Source: an uncultured Eubacteriales bacterium (lineage in GTDB: Bacteria > Bacillota > Clostridia > Oscillospirales > CAG-272). From it: a DNA stretch of 6,936 nt. The position numbers and the translations under genes were made by a program. Below the pieces are notes generated by a model that saw only the letters and a list, made by a program, of their open reading frames with translations, made no database searches and was not told the DNA's origin. The stretch covers positions 1 to 6,936 of the forward strand of contig URMC01000084.1 in the NCBI GenBank assembly GCA_900548735.1. Direction: 5' to 3'. Shown here one piece after another: positions 1-6,764 of the stretch. Each line of letters opens with the position of its first letter. Position 1 is the stretch's first letter.

Positions 1-1439
1 AGTATCTCTTTTATGCGGGGAGCGCCTCTTTGCTCGGCTGCGTGGCGGGGTTCCTGATCGGCTCCCGCTTCATGCCCATGGCGCTCTGGCAGGTGTATCA
101 CATTATGTATTCGGTACAGCGCCCGATTGCGTTTGTGCTGGATTTTAAACTGTTTGCCCTTTGCACGGCGATTTATCTCTTCTGCGCCCTCGGCGCCACG
201 TGGCTGGTCTGCCACCGCGACCTGCGGGAGACCAGCGCGCAACTCCTGCGCCCCAAGGCGCCGGGTGCGGGCAAGCGGATTCTGTTGGAGCGCGTCGGTT
301 TTCTCTGGCGGCACATTCCGTTTTTGCATAAGGTTTCTATCCGGAACATCGTGCGCTATAAAAAGCGCCTGTTTATGATGATTCTCGGCATCGGCGGGTG
401 CACCGCCCTGCTGCTCACCGGTTTCGGGATCAAAGACAGTATCACCCCGATTGCCGAGCGACAGTATGAGGAGATCGACCTCTTTGACGCAAAGGTCACC
501 TTCCTTGACCCGATGGATGAGGAATCGCGCGCGGCATTCTGCCGGAAAACGGAAAGCGTTTCCGCCGGGGTGGCGTTTGCCCACGCCTCCGGAATGAAAG
601 TAATGCTGGAGGGGGCGGAGAAGTCCATCAACGGAGTGGTGTTCTCAAGGGCGCCGAACGGCTTCCTTGACTTGCATTCCGGCGAAACAAAACTGGCGTA
701 TCCCACGGCGGGGCAGGCGGTGATCAACTACCGCTTTGCCAGGGAAAACAATATTTCGGTAGGGGATGTGCTGGACATTGCGGACGCTGACTATCGCACC
801 GTCCGCGTGACGGTGACCGGAATTTTCGATAACTACATCTATGATTACGTCTATCTCTCGGCGGATACCTTTACCGCGGCGTGGGGCGAGGAGCCCGCGT
901 GCAACACGGCGTATGTCAACTTTCCGGACGGAAAGGACGCGCACGAGGCGGGCACGGTCTTGCTGGACGCGGAAAACGTGGCGTCTGTCATGCTTACCGC
1001 CGATATGCGCACGCGCGTGGCAAACTCGCTGGGCAGTATGAATTATATCGTGCTGATTGTGCTGGTCTGCGCCGGGGCGTTGGCGTTTATCGTGCTGTAT
1101 AACCTCACCAATATTATGATTATGGAGCGCGAGCGCGAGCTTGCCACCCTCAAAGTGCTGGGCTTTACCATGGGAGAGCAGAACGCTTACGTGTTCCGCG
1201 AAAATCTGGTGCTGACCGGGGTCAGCGCGCTGTTCGGTATCCCGATGGGTATTGCGCTGTTGCACTACGTGATGGCGCAGATCAAAATCAGCACGATGTA
1301 TTTCGGCTGTCAGCTGTCGGTGGGCAGTTACTTCTTTGCCGTCCTCTTAACCTTTGTGTTTACCCTGGCGGTGGACTTTCTGCTGCTCGGCAAAATCCGC
1401 CGGGTCAATATGGCGGAAGCGATGAAAGCAATCGAGTAA
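1..1439 (+). CDS. FtsX-family ABC transporter permease, 3' part (5' end outside window)
   Basis: This is the C-terminal ~478 residues of a large membrane permease of the FtsX/MacB-like family. Such proteins pair with a separate LolD/MacB-type ATPase and move or sense substrates such as lipids or peptides at the membrane. The frame is open from nt 3 with no stop (YLFYAGSAS precedes the first possible TTG start at 30), so the gene continues upstream. The first two hydrophobic stretches (visible residues ~1-22 and ~50-75) look like the end of a first FtsX domain. The segment RPKAPGAGKRILLER then leads to a cytoplasmic-side RNIVRYKKR and a third transmembrane segment (GIGGCTALLLTGFGI). An extracytoplasmic domain of ~190 residues follows. 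The end is a classic FtsX core: three transmembrane segments, with the conserved YNLTNIMIMERERELATLKVLGF stretch (residue pattern N-I-E-R-E-A-L-K-L-G) after the first of them. Family members with this double-FtsX architecture are usually about twice this length. The partner ATPase is not visible and is presumably upstream. The substrate cannot be told from sequence. Confidence 0.9.
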   Translation, partial: YLFYAGSASLLGCVAGFLIGSRFMPMALWQVYHIMYSVQRPIAFVLDFKLFALCTAIYLFCALGATWLVCHRDLRETSAQLLRPKAPGAGKRILLERVGFLWRHIPFLHKVSIRNIVRYKKRLFMMILGIGGCTALLLTGFGIKDSITPIAERQYEEIDLFDAKVTFLDPMDEESRAAFCRKTESVSAGVAFAHASGMKVMLEGAEKSINGVVFSRAPNGFLDLHSGETKLAYPTAGQAVINYRFARENNISVGDVLDIADADYRTVRVTVTGIFDNYIYDYVYLSADTFTAAWGEEPACNTAYVNFPDGKDAHEAGTVLLDAENVASVMLTADMRTRVANSLGSMNYIVLIVLVCAGALAFIVLYNLTNIMIMERERELATLKVLGFTMGEQNAYVFRENLVLTGVSALFGIPMGIALLHYVMAQIKISTMYFGCQLSVGSYFFAVLLTFVFTLAVDFLLLGKIRRVNMAEAMKAIE

Positions 1440-1441
1440 AC

Positions 1442-1467
1442 TTCCTTGGCTCTTGCTTGTCAAGGAA
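1442..1467 (+). terminator. Hairpin after the permease stop, possible weak terminator
   Basis: TTCCTTG (1442-1448) is perfectly complementary to CAAGGAA (1461-1467). A G-U and a C-G pair extend the stem to 9 bp with an 8-nt loop. It starts 3 nt after the permease stop and is followed by only a short T run (TTTAT). The placement fits an intrinsic terminator, but the stem is AU-rich and the T tract short, so termination would be partial at best. It could instead be an mRNA 3'-end stabiliser. Confidence 0.45.
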
Positions 1468-1475
1468 TTTATAAA
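1446..1475 (+). promoter_or_regulatory. Possible weak promoter for the aminopeptidase gene
   Basis: TTGGCT (1446-1451) and TATAAA (1470-1475) are separated by 18 bp. They match the sigma-A -35 box at 4 of 6 positions and the -10 box at 5 of 6. The position, about 60 nt upstream of the aminopeptidase start, is suitable. The -35 overlaps the hairpin just described, so this reading partly competes with the terminator reading, and chance matches of this quality are common. Confidence 0.25.
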
Positions 1476-1496
1476 ACATCCCTGACGATATTATTT

Positions 1497-1524
1497 CCCC
1501 GCAACGGGGGCGGAAGATATTCCG
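1497..1524 (+). other. Two tandem small hairpins ahead of the aminopeptidase RBS
   Basis: CCCCG (1497-1501) pairs with CGGGG (1505-1509) around a CAA loop. CGGAA (1511-1515) pairs with TTCCG (1520-1524) around a GATA loop. The second hairpin ends at the first base of the GGAAAGG ribosome binding site (1524-1530). The pairing is seen directly. An effect on translation of the downstream gene is inference. Confidence 0.4.
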
Positions 1525-1538
1525 GAAAGGTAAAGAAA

Positions 1539-2831
1539 ATGAAAGAAAATCAGAAGCTGTTTGATTTTATCAAGGCGTGCCCCACGGCATACCACACCGC
1601 AGCGGAGTGTGAGCGGCAACTGCGCGAGGCAGGCTTTGTGCGCCTTGCGGAAGAAGAACCGTTTTCGGTGGCGCCGGGCGGCAAATATTACGTCACGCGC
1701 AACGGCTCGTCTCTGCTTGCGTTCCGCGTGCCGACCGCCGCGTTTTCGGGCTTTATGATTGCCGCCGTGCACGGGGACAGCCCCGCATTCAAACTGCGCG
1801 GCAACCCGGTCTTGCCGGACAGCGCCTATCTGCGCCTTTCCACCGAGAAATACGGCGGGATGATTCTTTCCACATGGCTGGACAGACCCCTGTCGGTTGC
1901 CGGGCGAGTGACCGTGCGGGAGGGGGACGGTTTTCGCGTGAAGAACGTGAATTTCGGTGAGCCGTGTGTGATCATCCCCAACGTTGCCATCCATATGACC
2001 CGCACGGCGGGCGCCGACTCGGCGCTGAACCCGGCGGTGGATTTAATTCCTTTGATGGGCACCAAAGCCGCGGAGCCGGATTTTGCCGCCCGGCTGGAGG
2101 CGGCGGCGGGCGCCGACAAAAAAGACATCCTCTCGGCGGACCTGTTTGTCTATAACCCCCAGGACGGGGTGAGTTTCGGCGATCTGATTGCCGCACCGAG
2201 ACTGGACGATCTGCAATCGGTATACGGCGCGCTTTGCGCGTTTCTCACCGTGAAAACCCCCAAGGCAATGCCCGTGTTTGCCCTCTTTGACAACGAGGAG
2301 GTGGGCAGTACCACCAAGCAGGGGGCGGCTTCCACTTTCCTTGCCGATATCCTGCAACGCGTGATCGACGCGCTGGGGGAGAGCAAATCCGAGTACCGCC
2401 GCAAACTGGCGTGCTCCCTGATGGTGTCCTGCGACAATGCGCACGCAAAGCACCCCAACCACCCGGAATATGCCGACAAGGTGGATTTTCCGCTGCTCAA
2501 CGGCGGCGTTGTCCTCAAACAGAATGCCAACCAGCGCTATGTGACCGACGCGGTGTCCGAGGCGATGTTTGCCCGGATCTGCGAGACGGCGGGCGTGCCG
2601 GTACAGCGCTACTCCAACCGCCCGGATATTCCCGGCGGCTCCACGCTCGGCAATATCGCCAACACGCAGGTATCGCTCAACAGCGTGGATGTGGGGCTCC
2701 CTCAGCTTGCCATGCACTCCGCAATGGAAACGGCGGGCGCGAAGGATACGGCGTACCTGATTTCGGCGCTTTCACGCTTTTATGCCGCGGCGGTGCGCCG
2801 TTCGGGCGACCTGTATCAGATCGAATACTGA
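1539..2831 (+). CDS. apeB: M18 family zinc aminopeptidase (ApeB-type)
   Basis: This 430-residue cytoplasmic metallo-aminopeptidase removes N-terminal residues, in this family often acidic ones, from peptides during peptide turnover. M18 enzymes form large oligomers and use a two-metal centre. By alignment with the family, the metal ligands and catalytic residues are H78 (VHGDSP), D223 (PRLDDLQS), E253 and E254 (DNEEVGS; E253 as general base), D299 (SCDNAH) and H393 (AMHSAME). Other hallmarks are HPNHPEY (305-311), NGGVVLKQNANQRY (321-334) and GGSTLGNI (366-373). The length matches the ~430 residues of ApeB-type members, so the gene is complete. ATG 1539 was chosen because GGAAAGG (1524-1530) sits 8 nt upstream and the family homology begins right there. 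The frame is open up to a TTG at 1446, but those extra 31 codons run through the intergenic hairpins and resemble nothing. There is no signal peptide. The gene lies 99 nt after the permease gene and ends at a strong terminator, so it is probably its own unit or the last gene of a longer transcript. Substrate preference cannot be read from sequence. Confidence 0.96.
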   Translation: MKENQKLFDFIKACPTAYHTAAECERQLREAGFVRLAEEEPFSVAPGGKYYVTRNGSSLLAFRVPTAAFSGFMIAAVHGDSPAFKLRGNPVLPDSAYLRLSTEKYGGMILSTWLDRPLSVAGRVTVREGDGFRVKNVNFGEPCVIIPNVAIHMTRTAGADSALNPAVDLIPLMGTKAAEPDFAARLEAAAGADKKDILSADLFVYNPQDGVSFGDLIAAPRLDDLQSVYGALCAFLTVKTPKAMPVFALFDNEEVGSTTKQGAASTFLADILQRVIDALGESKSEYRRKLACSLMVSCDNAHAKHPNHPEYADKVDFPLLNGGVVLKQNANQRYVTDAVSEAMFARICETAGVPVQRYSNRPDIPGGSTLGNIANTQVSLNSVDVGLPQLAMHSAMETAGAKDTAYLISALSRFYAAAVRRSGDLYQIEY

Positions 2832-2853
2832 GACGACAGATATGAGACAACAC

Positions 2854-2880
2854 AAAAAAGGGAGCGGTGCTCCCTTTTTT
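2854..2880 (+). terminator. Intrinsic terminator after the aminopeptidase gene
   Basis: A perfect inverted repeat has arms AAAAAAGGGAGC (2854-2865) and GCTCCCTTTTTT (2869-2880) with a GGT loop. The GC-rich core of 6 bp is flanked by A6 and T6, so it is a textbook rho-independent terminator and could act in both directions. It begins 22 nt after the stop codon and separates this gene from the exporter operon. Confidence 0.93.
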
Positions 2881-2895
2881 GAAAGTTGTTGTGGG

Positions 2896-2909
2896 AATTG
2901 TTTACAATT
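2896..2909. promoter_or_regulatory. Inverted repeat upstream of the exporter promoter, candidate operator
   Basis: AATTGT-TT-ACAATT is a perfect 6+6 bp inverted repeat whose right end lies 6 bp upstream of the -35 box. It overlaps a direct repeat of TTTACA (2901-2906 and 2908-2913). The symmetry and position suit a dimeric repressor or activator site. No regulator gene is present in the window, so the ligand is unknown. AT-rich repeats of this size also arise by chance. Confidence 0.35.
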
Positions 2910-2915
2910 TACAGC

Positions 2916-2944
2916 TTGACTCTTTTTTCAAAAAGCCGTAAAAT
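2916..2944 (+). promoter_or_regulatory. Sigma-A type promoter of the ABC exporter operon
   Basis: TTGACT (2916-2921) and TAAAAT (2939-2944) are separated by an optimal 17 bp. Both boxes match the sigma-70/sigma-A consensus at 5 of 6 positions. Transcription would start near 2951 and give a leader of ~55 nt. It sits in an AT-rich stretch directly after the upstream terminator, which supports independent expression of the exporter. The spacer carries a 6+6 inverted repeat, CTTTTT-TC-AAAAAG (2922-2935). Confidence 0.85.
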
Positions 2945-2954
2945 AGATTAATCT
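2945..2954. promoter_or_regulatory. Palindrome AGATTAATCT at the expected transcription start
   Basis: This perfect 10-bp palindrome starts immediately after the -10 box and covers the predicted start site. A protein bound here would block transcription initiation, so it is a candidate operator. No regulator gene is visible nearby. Confidence in the palindrome is high, but confidence in an operator role is low. Confidence 0.3.
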
Positions 2955-3006
2955 TAATAACATCCTACAAGATATAAAAAAGCCGGTTGCGGCAGAAAGG
3001 AAGAAT

Positions 3007-4767
3007 ATGTTCAAGACACTTGCAAAATGTGTGCGGGAATACAAGAAACCGACGATTCTCACGCTGATCTTTATCACCGGTGAAGCAATCATCGAAACCC
3101 TGATTCCCTTTATCACGGCACAACTGGTCAACACGATCAAAGCGGGTGCGGACCTTGCCGAAATCTGGAAGATCGGCGGGGTTCTCATTGTCATGGCGTT
3201 TGGCTCGCTTGCGTGCGGCGGCATTGCGGGGTATACCTGCGCCAAGGCTTCCGCCGGGTTTGCGCGCAATCTGCGGCACGATATGTATTACCGTGTGCAG
3301 ACCTTTTCTTTTGAGAATATCGACCATTTCTCCACGTCCTCCCTTGTCACCAGAATGACCACGGACGTGAGCAACGTGCAGATGGCGTTTATGATGCTGA
3401 TCCGCACGGCAATCCGCTCGCCGTTGATGCTGATTTTCTCGGTGGTGATGGCGTTTGTGATGGGCGGCCCGCTTGCCGTTTCGTTTGTGGTAATTATCCC
3501 GGTACTGGTGTTCGGTCTGATGCTGGTGGCAAAAAAGGCGATGCCGGCGTTTCACCGGGTGTTCCGCAAATACGACCGCCTCAATGAGTCGATTGAGGAA
3601 AACGTGCGCGGCATGCGCGTGGTGAAGGGCTTTGCCCGCGAGAACTATGAGAAAAAGAAACTGGGCGACGCCTCCGAGGATATCCGCAAGGATTTCACCA
3701 AGGCGGAGCGGTGGGTCTCTCTCAACCGCCCGATCATGCAGGTCTGCCTTTACTTCAATATGATTTTCGTGCTGGTCGTCGGCTCCCGCATGGCAATTCT
3801 CGGGGAGCACGGCGTGGACGTGGGGCAGCTTTCCGCCATGCTGACCTACGGGGTGCAGATTCTGATGTCGCTGATGATGCTCTCCATGATTTATGTGATG
3901 CTGACGATGTCGGCAGAATCCATGAAACGTATCTGCGCGGTGCTGGACGAACAGCCGTCTCTGAAATACCCGGAAAACCCGGTGTTTGAAGTAGCGGACG
4001 GCTCCGTGGATTTTGACCATGTGGACTTCAAATATTCCGCCAAGGCGGAGCGCTTTGCGCTCTCGGATGTGGACCTGCATATCCGCTCCGGGATGACGGT
4101 GGGCGTAATCGGCGGTACCGGCTCGGCAAAGACCACGCTGGTGCAGCTGATTCCGCGACTGTATGACGTGACCGACGGCGCGGTGCGCGTGGGCGGCGTG
4201 GACGTGAGAAATTATGACATCGAGAGCCTGCGCAACGCAGTGGCAATGGTGTTGCAGAAAAATTTGCTGTTTTCCGGTACCATCCGCGAAAACCTGCAAT
4301 GGGGCAACCCGGACGCCACGGATGAAGAAATTGCAGAGGCGTGTCGCTTAGCACAAGCGGACGAGTTTGTGCGCTCCTTCCCCGATGGGTATGACACCTT
4401 TATCGAGCAGGGCGGCACCAACGTGTCCGGCGGGCAGAAACAGCGGCTTTGCATTGCAAGAGCCCTGCTGAAAAAACCGAAAATTCTGATTCTGGATGAC
4501 TCTACCAGCGCGGTGGACACCAAGACCGACGCGCTGATCCGTGCCGGGTTCCGTTCCTATATCCCGGATACCACCAAGATTATCATCGCCCAGCGCATTT
4601 CTTCCGTACAGGACGCGGATCTGATTCTGGTGATGAACAACGGCGCAATCGACGCGATGGGCACGCATGAGGAACTGCTGAAATCCAGCCCGATCTACCG
4701 CGAGGTGTACGAACAGCAGACCGGCAACACCGACGAGGGGAACGGAGGTGAGCACGATGGCGAATAA
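3007..4767 (+). CDS. Heterodimeric ABC exporter subunit 1 (permease-ATPase fusion with degenerate ATP site)
   Basis: This 586-residue half-transporter of the type IV (ABCB-like) exporter family has six transmembrane helices (residues ~17-40, 57-77, 134-152, 157-175, 246-264 and 278-300). The C-terminal nucleotide-binding domain starts near 335: A-loop Y343, Walker A GGTGSAKT (369-376), Q-loop Q417, signature VSGGQ (473-477), Walker B ILILD ending at D497, and D-loop SAVD (501-504). Three positions depart from consensus. D498 replaces the catalytic Glu, Q529 replaces the switch His (IIAQR), and A374 replaces the last Gly of Walker A. The signature motif is intact. This is the pattern of the non-catalytic-site subunit of heterodimeric exporters such as BmrC, LmrC or TM287, so it should work with the next gene as a drug, lipid or peptide exporter. 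The start ATG is preceded by AAAGGA (2996-3001) at 5 nt. The length is normal for the family and the ORF is intact. The last 11 nt overlap the start of the partner gene. The substrate is unknown. Confidence 0.95.
   Translation: MFKTLAKCVREYKKPTILTLIFITGEAIIETLIPFITAQLVNTIKAGADLAEIWKIGGVLIVMAFGSLACGGIAGYTCAKASAGFARNLRHDMYYRVQTFSFENIDHFSTSSLVTRMTTDVSNVQMAFMMLIRTAIRSPLMLIFSVVMAFVMGGPLAVSFVVIIPVLVFGLMLVAKKAMPAFHRVFRKYDRLNESIEENVRGMRVVKGFARENYEKKKLGDASEDIRKDFTKAERWVSLNRPIMQVCLYFNMIFVLVVGSRMAILGEHGVDVGQLSAMLTYGVQILMSLMMLSMIYVMLTMSAESMKRICAVLDEQPSLKYPENPVFEVADGSVDFDHVDFKYSAKAERFALSDVDLHIRSGMTVGVIGGTGSAKTTLVQLIPRLYDVTDGAVRVGGVDVRNYDIESLRNAVAMVLQKNLLFSGTIRENLQWGNPDATDEEIAEACRLAQADEFVRSFPDGYDTFIEQGGTNVSGGQKQRLCIARALLKKPKILILDDSTSAVDTKTDALIRAGFRSYIPDTTKIIIAQRISSVQDADLILVMNNGAIDAMGTHEELLKSSPIYREVYEQQTGNTDEGNGGEHDGE
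4744..4750 (+). promoter_or_regulatory. RBS that fixes the start of exporter subunit 2
   Basis: GGAGGTG (4744-4750) lies inside the end of the subunit 1 gene and 6 nt before ATG 4757. A GTG at 4748 in the same frame would start inside this Shine-Dalgarno sequence, so ATG 4757 is the likely start. The arrangement suggests translational coupling and balanced synthesis of the two subunits. Confidence 0.85.
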
Positions 4768-6706
4768 CGGAAAAATGAGAGGACCGATGGGCGGCCACGG
4801 CGGCAAGCACGGTCCGAAACCGAAAATGAACGGCAAGGTGCTGAAAAGACTGCTGAAAATGCTGTTTGAGGCGTACCCGGTACTGGTGCCGGTGACGGCG
4901 GTGTGCATCGTCATTTCCGCCATTACCGCGGTACTGCCGAACATCTTTTTGCAAAAGGTGCTGGCGGTTATTACCGAGTGGGCGCCGCGCCACGACTGGG
5001 TGGGGGCAAAGGCGGAAATTCTGCCGAAGGTATTCCTGCTTGCCGGGTTTTACGTGCTTTCCATTGTCAGCATTACGGTCTATACCCAGCTGATGGCGTA
5101 TATCACGCAGGGGTTTCTTTGCAAGATGCGCCGCAAAATGTTTGACGGGATGCAGAACCTGCCCATCAGGTATTTTGACACCCATAAGCACGGCGACATT
5201 ATGAGTTATTATACCAACGATATTGACGCAATCCGCGAGCTGGTCTCCCAGTCGCTGCCGTCGCTTTTAAACTCCGCAATCATTTTGCTTGCCGTGTTCG
5301 GCATTATGGTGTATTACAGTGTGTGGCTGACCCTGGTGCTGGTGGCAGGCGTGATTGCCATGATCTTCGTTTCCGGCAGGGTAGGGGGCGGCGCCTCCAA
5401 GTTCTTCGTCCGCCAGCAGAAATCGGTGGCGGCAACCGAGGGCTACGTGCAGGAGATGATGAACGGGCAAAAGGTGGTCAAGGTGTTCTGCCATGAAGAG
5501 GCGGGCAAAAAGGACTTTGACCGTATCAATGACGAGCTCTGTGAGGATAGTTTCAAGGCACATGCTTATGCCAACGTGCTGGGGCCGATCATCGGCAATA
5601 TCGGCAATATTCTGTACGTGCTGATTGCCGTAGCGGGCGGGATATTCCTGGTCAGCAACACGTGGAACCTCGGCATTTACAGCACGGTGTTTACGATTGA
5701 CATTATCGTGCCGTTTCTCAATATGGCGAAGCAGTTTACCGGTAACGTGAATCAGGCTTCCCAGCAGATCAACAGCATTGTGATGGGTACCGCGGGCGGT
5801 GAACGCGTGTTTGCCCTGATTGACGAACAGCCCGAAACCGACAACGGATACGTGACGCTGGTGGACGCCAACGTGGCGGCAGACGGCACCATTACGGAGG
5901 CGGATCATCATACCGGGCACTGGGCATGGAAGCACCCGCATACAGCGGACGGCACCGTGACCTATACGCTGCTTCAGGGTGACGTGCGGCTGACGGATGT
6001 GGATTTTGCCTATGATGAGGGCAAGCCGGTGCTGCACGATGTGTCGGTTTACGCGGCGCCGGGGCAAAAGGTGGCGTTTGTGGGCGCCACGGGCGCGGGC
6101 AAAACCACCATTACCAACCTCATCAACCGCTTTTATGACATTGCGGACGGCAAAATCCGCTATGACGGTATCAATATCAATAAGATTAAGAAAGCGGATC
6201 TGCGCCGCTCGCTCGGCATTGTATTGCAGGAGACAAATCTGTTTTCCGGCACGGTGATGGATAACATCCGCTACGGCAAACTGGACGCCACGGACGAGGA
6301 ATGCATTGCCGCCGCGAAACTGGCGGGCGCGGACGACTTCATCGCCCGCCTGCCGGACGGATACAACACCGAACTTTCGGGCAACGGCTCCAACCTTTCG
6401 CAGGGTCAGCGACAGCTGATTGCCATTGCAAGAGCCGCCGTGGCGGACCCGCCCGTGATGATTCTGGACGAGGCAACGTCGTCCATCGATACCCGTACCG
6501 AAGCGATTGTGCAGCGCGGTATGGATAAACTGATGGAGGGGCGCACCGTGTTTGTGATTGCCCACCGCCTTTCCACCGTGCGCAATGCCGATGTGATTAT
6601 GGTGCTGGATCACGGCAGAATCATCGAGCGCGGCAACCACGAGAAACTGATTGCCGAAAAAGGCACTTATTATCAACTCTATACCGGCGCGTTTGAGCTG
6701 GAATAA
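4757..6706 (+). CDS. Heterodimeric ABC exporter subunit 2 (permease-ATPase fusion with catalytic Walker motifs)
   Basis: This 649-residue partner half-transporter begins with a Gly/His/Lys-rich cytoplasmic tail (1-27). Six transmembrane helices follow (~42-65, 91-115, 168-186, 188-206, 280-298 and 307-325), then a nucleotide-binding domain. Its Walker A is GATGAGKT (443-450), with Q-loop Q491, Walker B VMILD ending at D571, catalytic E572, D-loop SSID (575-578) and switch H603 (IAHRLST). The signature motif is LSQGQ (547-551), with Gln in place of the first signature Gly. The active ATP site should thus combine this subunit's Walker motifs with the VSGGQ of subunit 1. The degenerate site combines the altered Walker side of subunit 1 with LSQGQ here. 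Compared with ordinary exporters, ~30 extra residues lie between the last helix and the ATPase domain (within ~361-405), including the His/Trp-rich HHTGHWAWKHPH. Bacillus BmrD-type partners are likewise the longer subunit. The gene overlaps subunit 1 by 11 nt and ends with tandem stops (TAA then TAG at 6707). The exported substrate is unknown. Confidence 0.95.
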   Translation: MANNGKMRGPMGGHGGKHGPKPKMNGKVLKRLLKMLFEAYPVLVPVTAVCIVISAITAVLPNIFLQKVLAVITEWAPRHDWVGAKAEILPKVFLLAGFYVLSIVSITVYTQLMAYITQGFLCKMRRKMFDGMQNLPIRYFDTHKHGDIMSYYTNDIDAIRELVSQSLPSLLNSAIILLAVFGIMVYYSVWLTLVLVAGVIAMIFVSGRVGGGASKFFVRQQKSVAATEGYVQEMMNGQKVVKVFCHEEAGKKDFDRINDELCEDSFKAHAYANVLGPIIGNIGNILYVLIAVAGGIFLVSNTWNLGIYSTVFTIDIIVPFLNMAKQFTGNVNQASQQINSIVMGTAGGERVFALIDEQPETDNGYVTLVDANVAADGTITEADHHTGHWAWKHPHTADGTVTYTLLQGDVRLTDVDFAYDEGKPVLHDVSVYAAPGQKVAFVGATGAGKTTITNLINRFYDIADGKIRYDGININKIKKADLRRSLGIVLQETNLFSGTVMDNIRYGKLDATDEECIAAAKLAGADDFIARLPDGYNTELSGNGSNLSQGQRQLIAIARAAVADPPVMILDEATSSIDTRTEAIVQRGMDKLMEGRTVFVIAHRLSTVRNADVIMVLDHGRIIERGNHEKLIAEKGTYYQLYTGAFELE

Positions 6707-6719
6707 TAGTTTTAATCCG

Positions 6720-6755
6720 AAAAAAAGAACCACCCCACGGGGTGGTTCTTTTTTT
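6720..6755 (+). terminator. Strong intrinsic terminator of the exporter operon
   Basis: GAACCACCCC (6727-6736) and GGGGTGGTTC (6739-6748) form a perfect GC-rich stem. It is flanked by A7 (6720-6726) and T7 (6749-6755), giving an almost uninterrupted 17-bp inverted repeat around AC. It begins 14 nt after the stop codon. The symmetry means it can also terminate transcription coming from the right. Confidence 0.95.
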
Positions 6756-6764
6756 CAGGACAGC

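Noticed and set aside
30..32. TTG at 30 as a true start of the permease
   Set aside because: The frame is open to the window edge and the residues before it continue a transmembrane segment. The gene is cut by the window, not started there.
1446..1538. An upstream TTG start adding 31 residues to the aminopeptidase
   Set aside because: There is no ribosome binding site before it, the extension crosses the intergenic hairpins, and homology to the M18 family starts at the internal ATG 1539 with a good RBS.
2951..3006. A BmrB-like attenuator leader peptide ahead of the exporter operon
   Set aside because: Bacillus bmrCD is controlled by such a leader, but this leader is only ~55 nt. It shows a 4-bp GCCG/CGGC hairpin (2982-2993) and no convincing small ORF with alternative terminator structures.
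2965..4299. A 444-codon open frame on the - strand across exporter subunit 1
   Set aside because: Its translation is extremely His-, Arg- and Gln-rich with no recognisable domain. It lies antisense to a gene with clear motifs, so it is a shadow of GC-rich codon usage.
4748..4756. GTG 4748 as the start of exporter subunit 2
   Set aside because: It lies within the Shine-Dalgarno sequence itself. ATG 4757 has correct spacing from GGAGG.
5267..6733. A 488-codon open frame on the - strand across exporter subunit 2
   Set aside because: It has the same His/Arg-rich shadow composition, has no domain and runs through the operon terminator.
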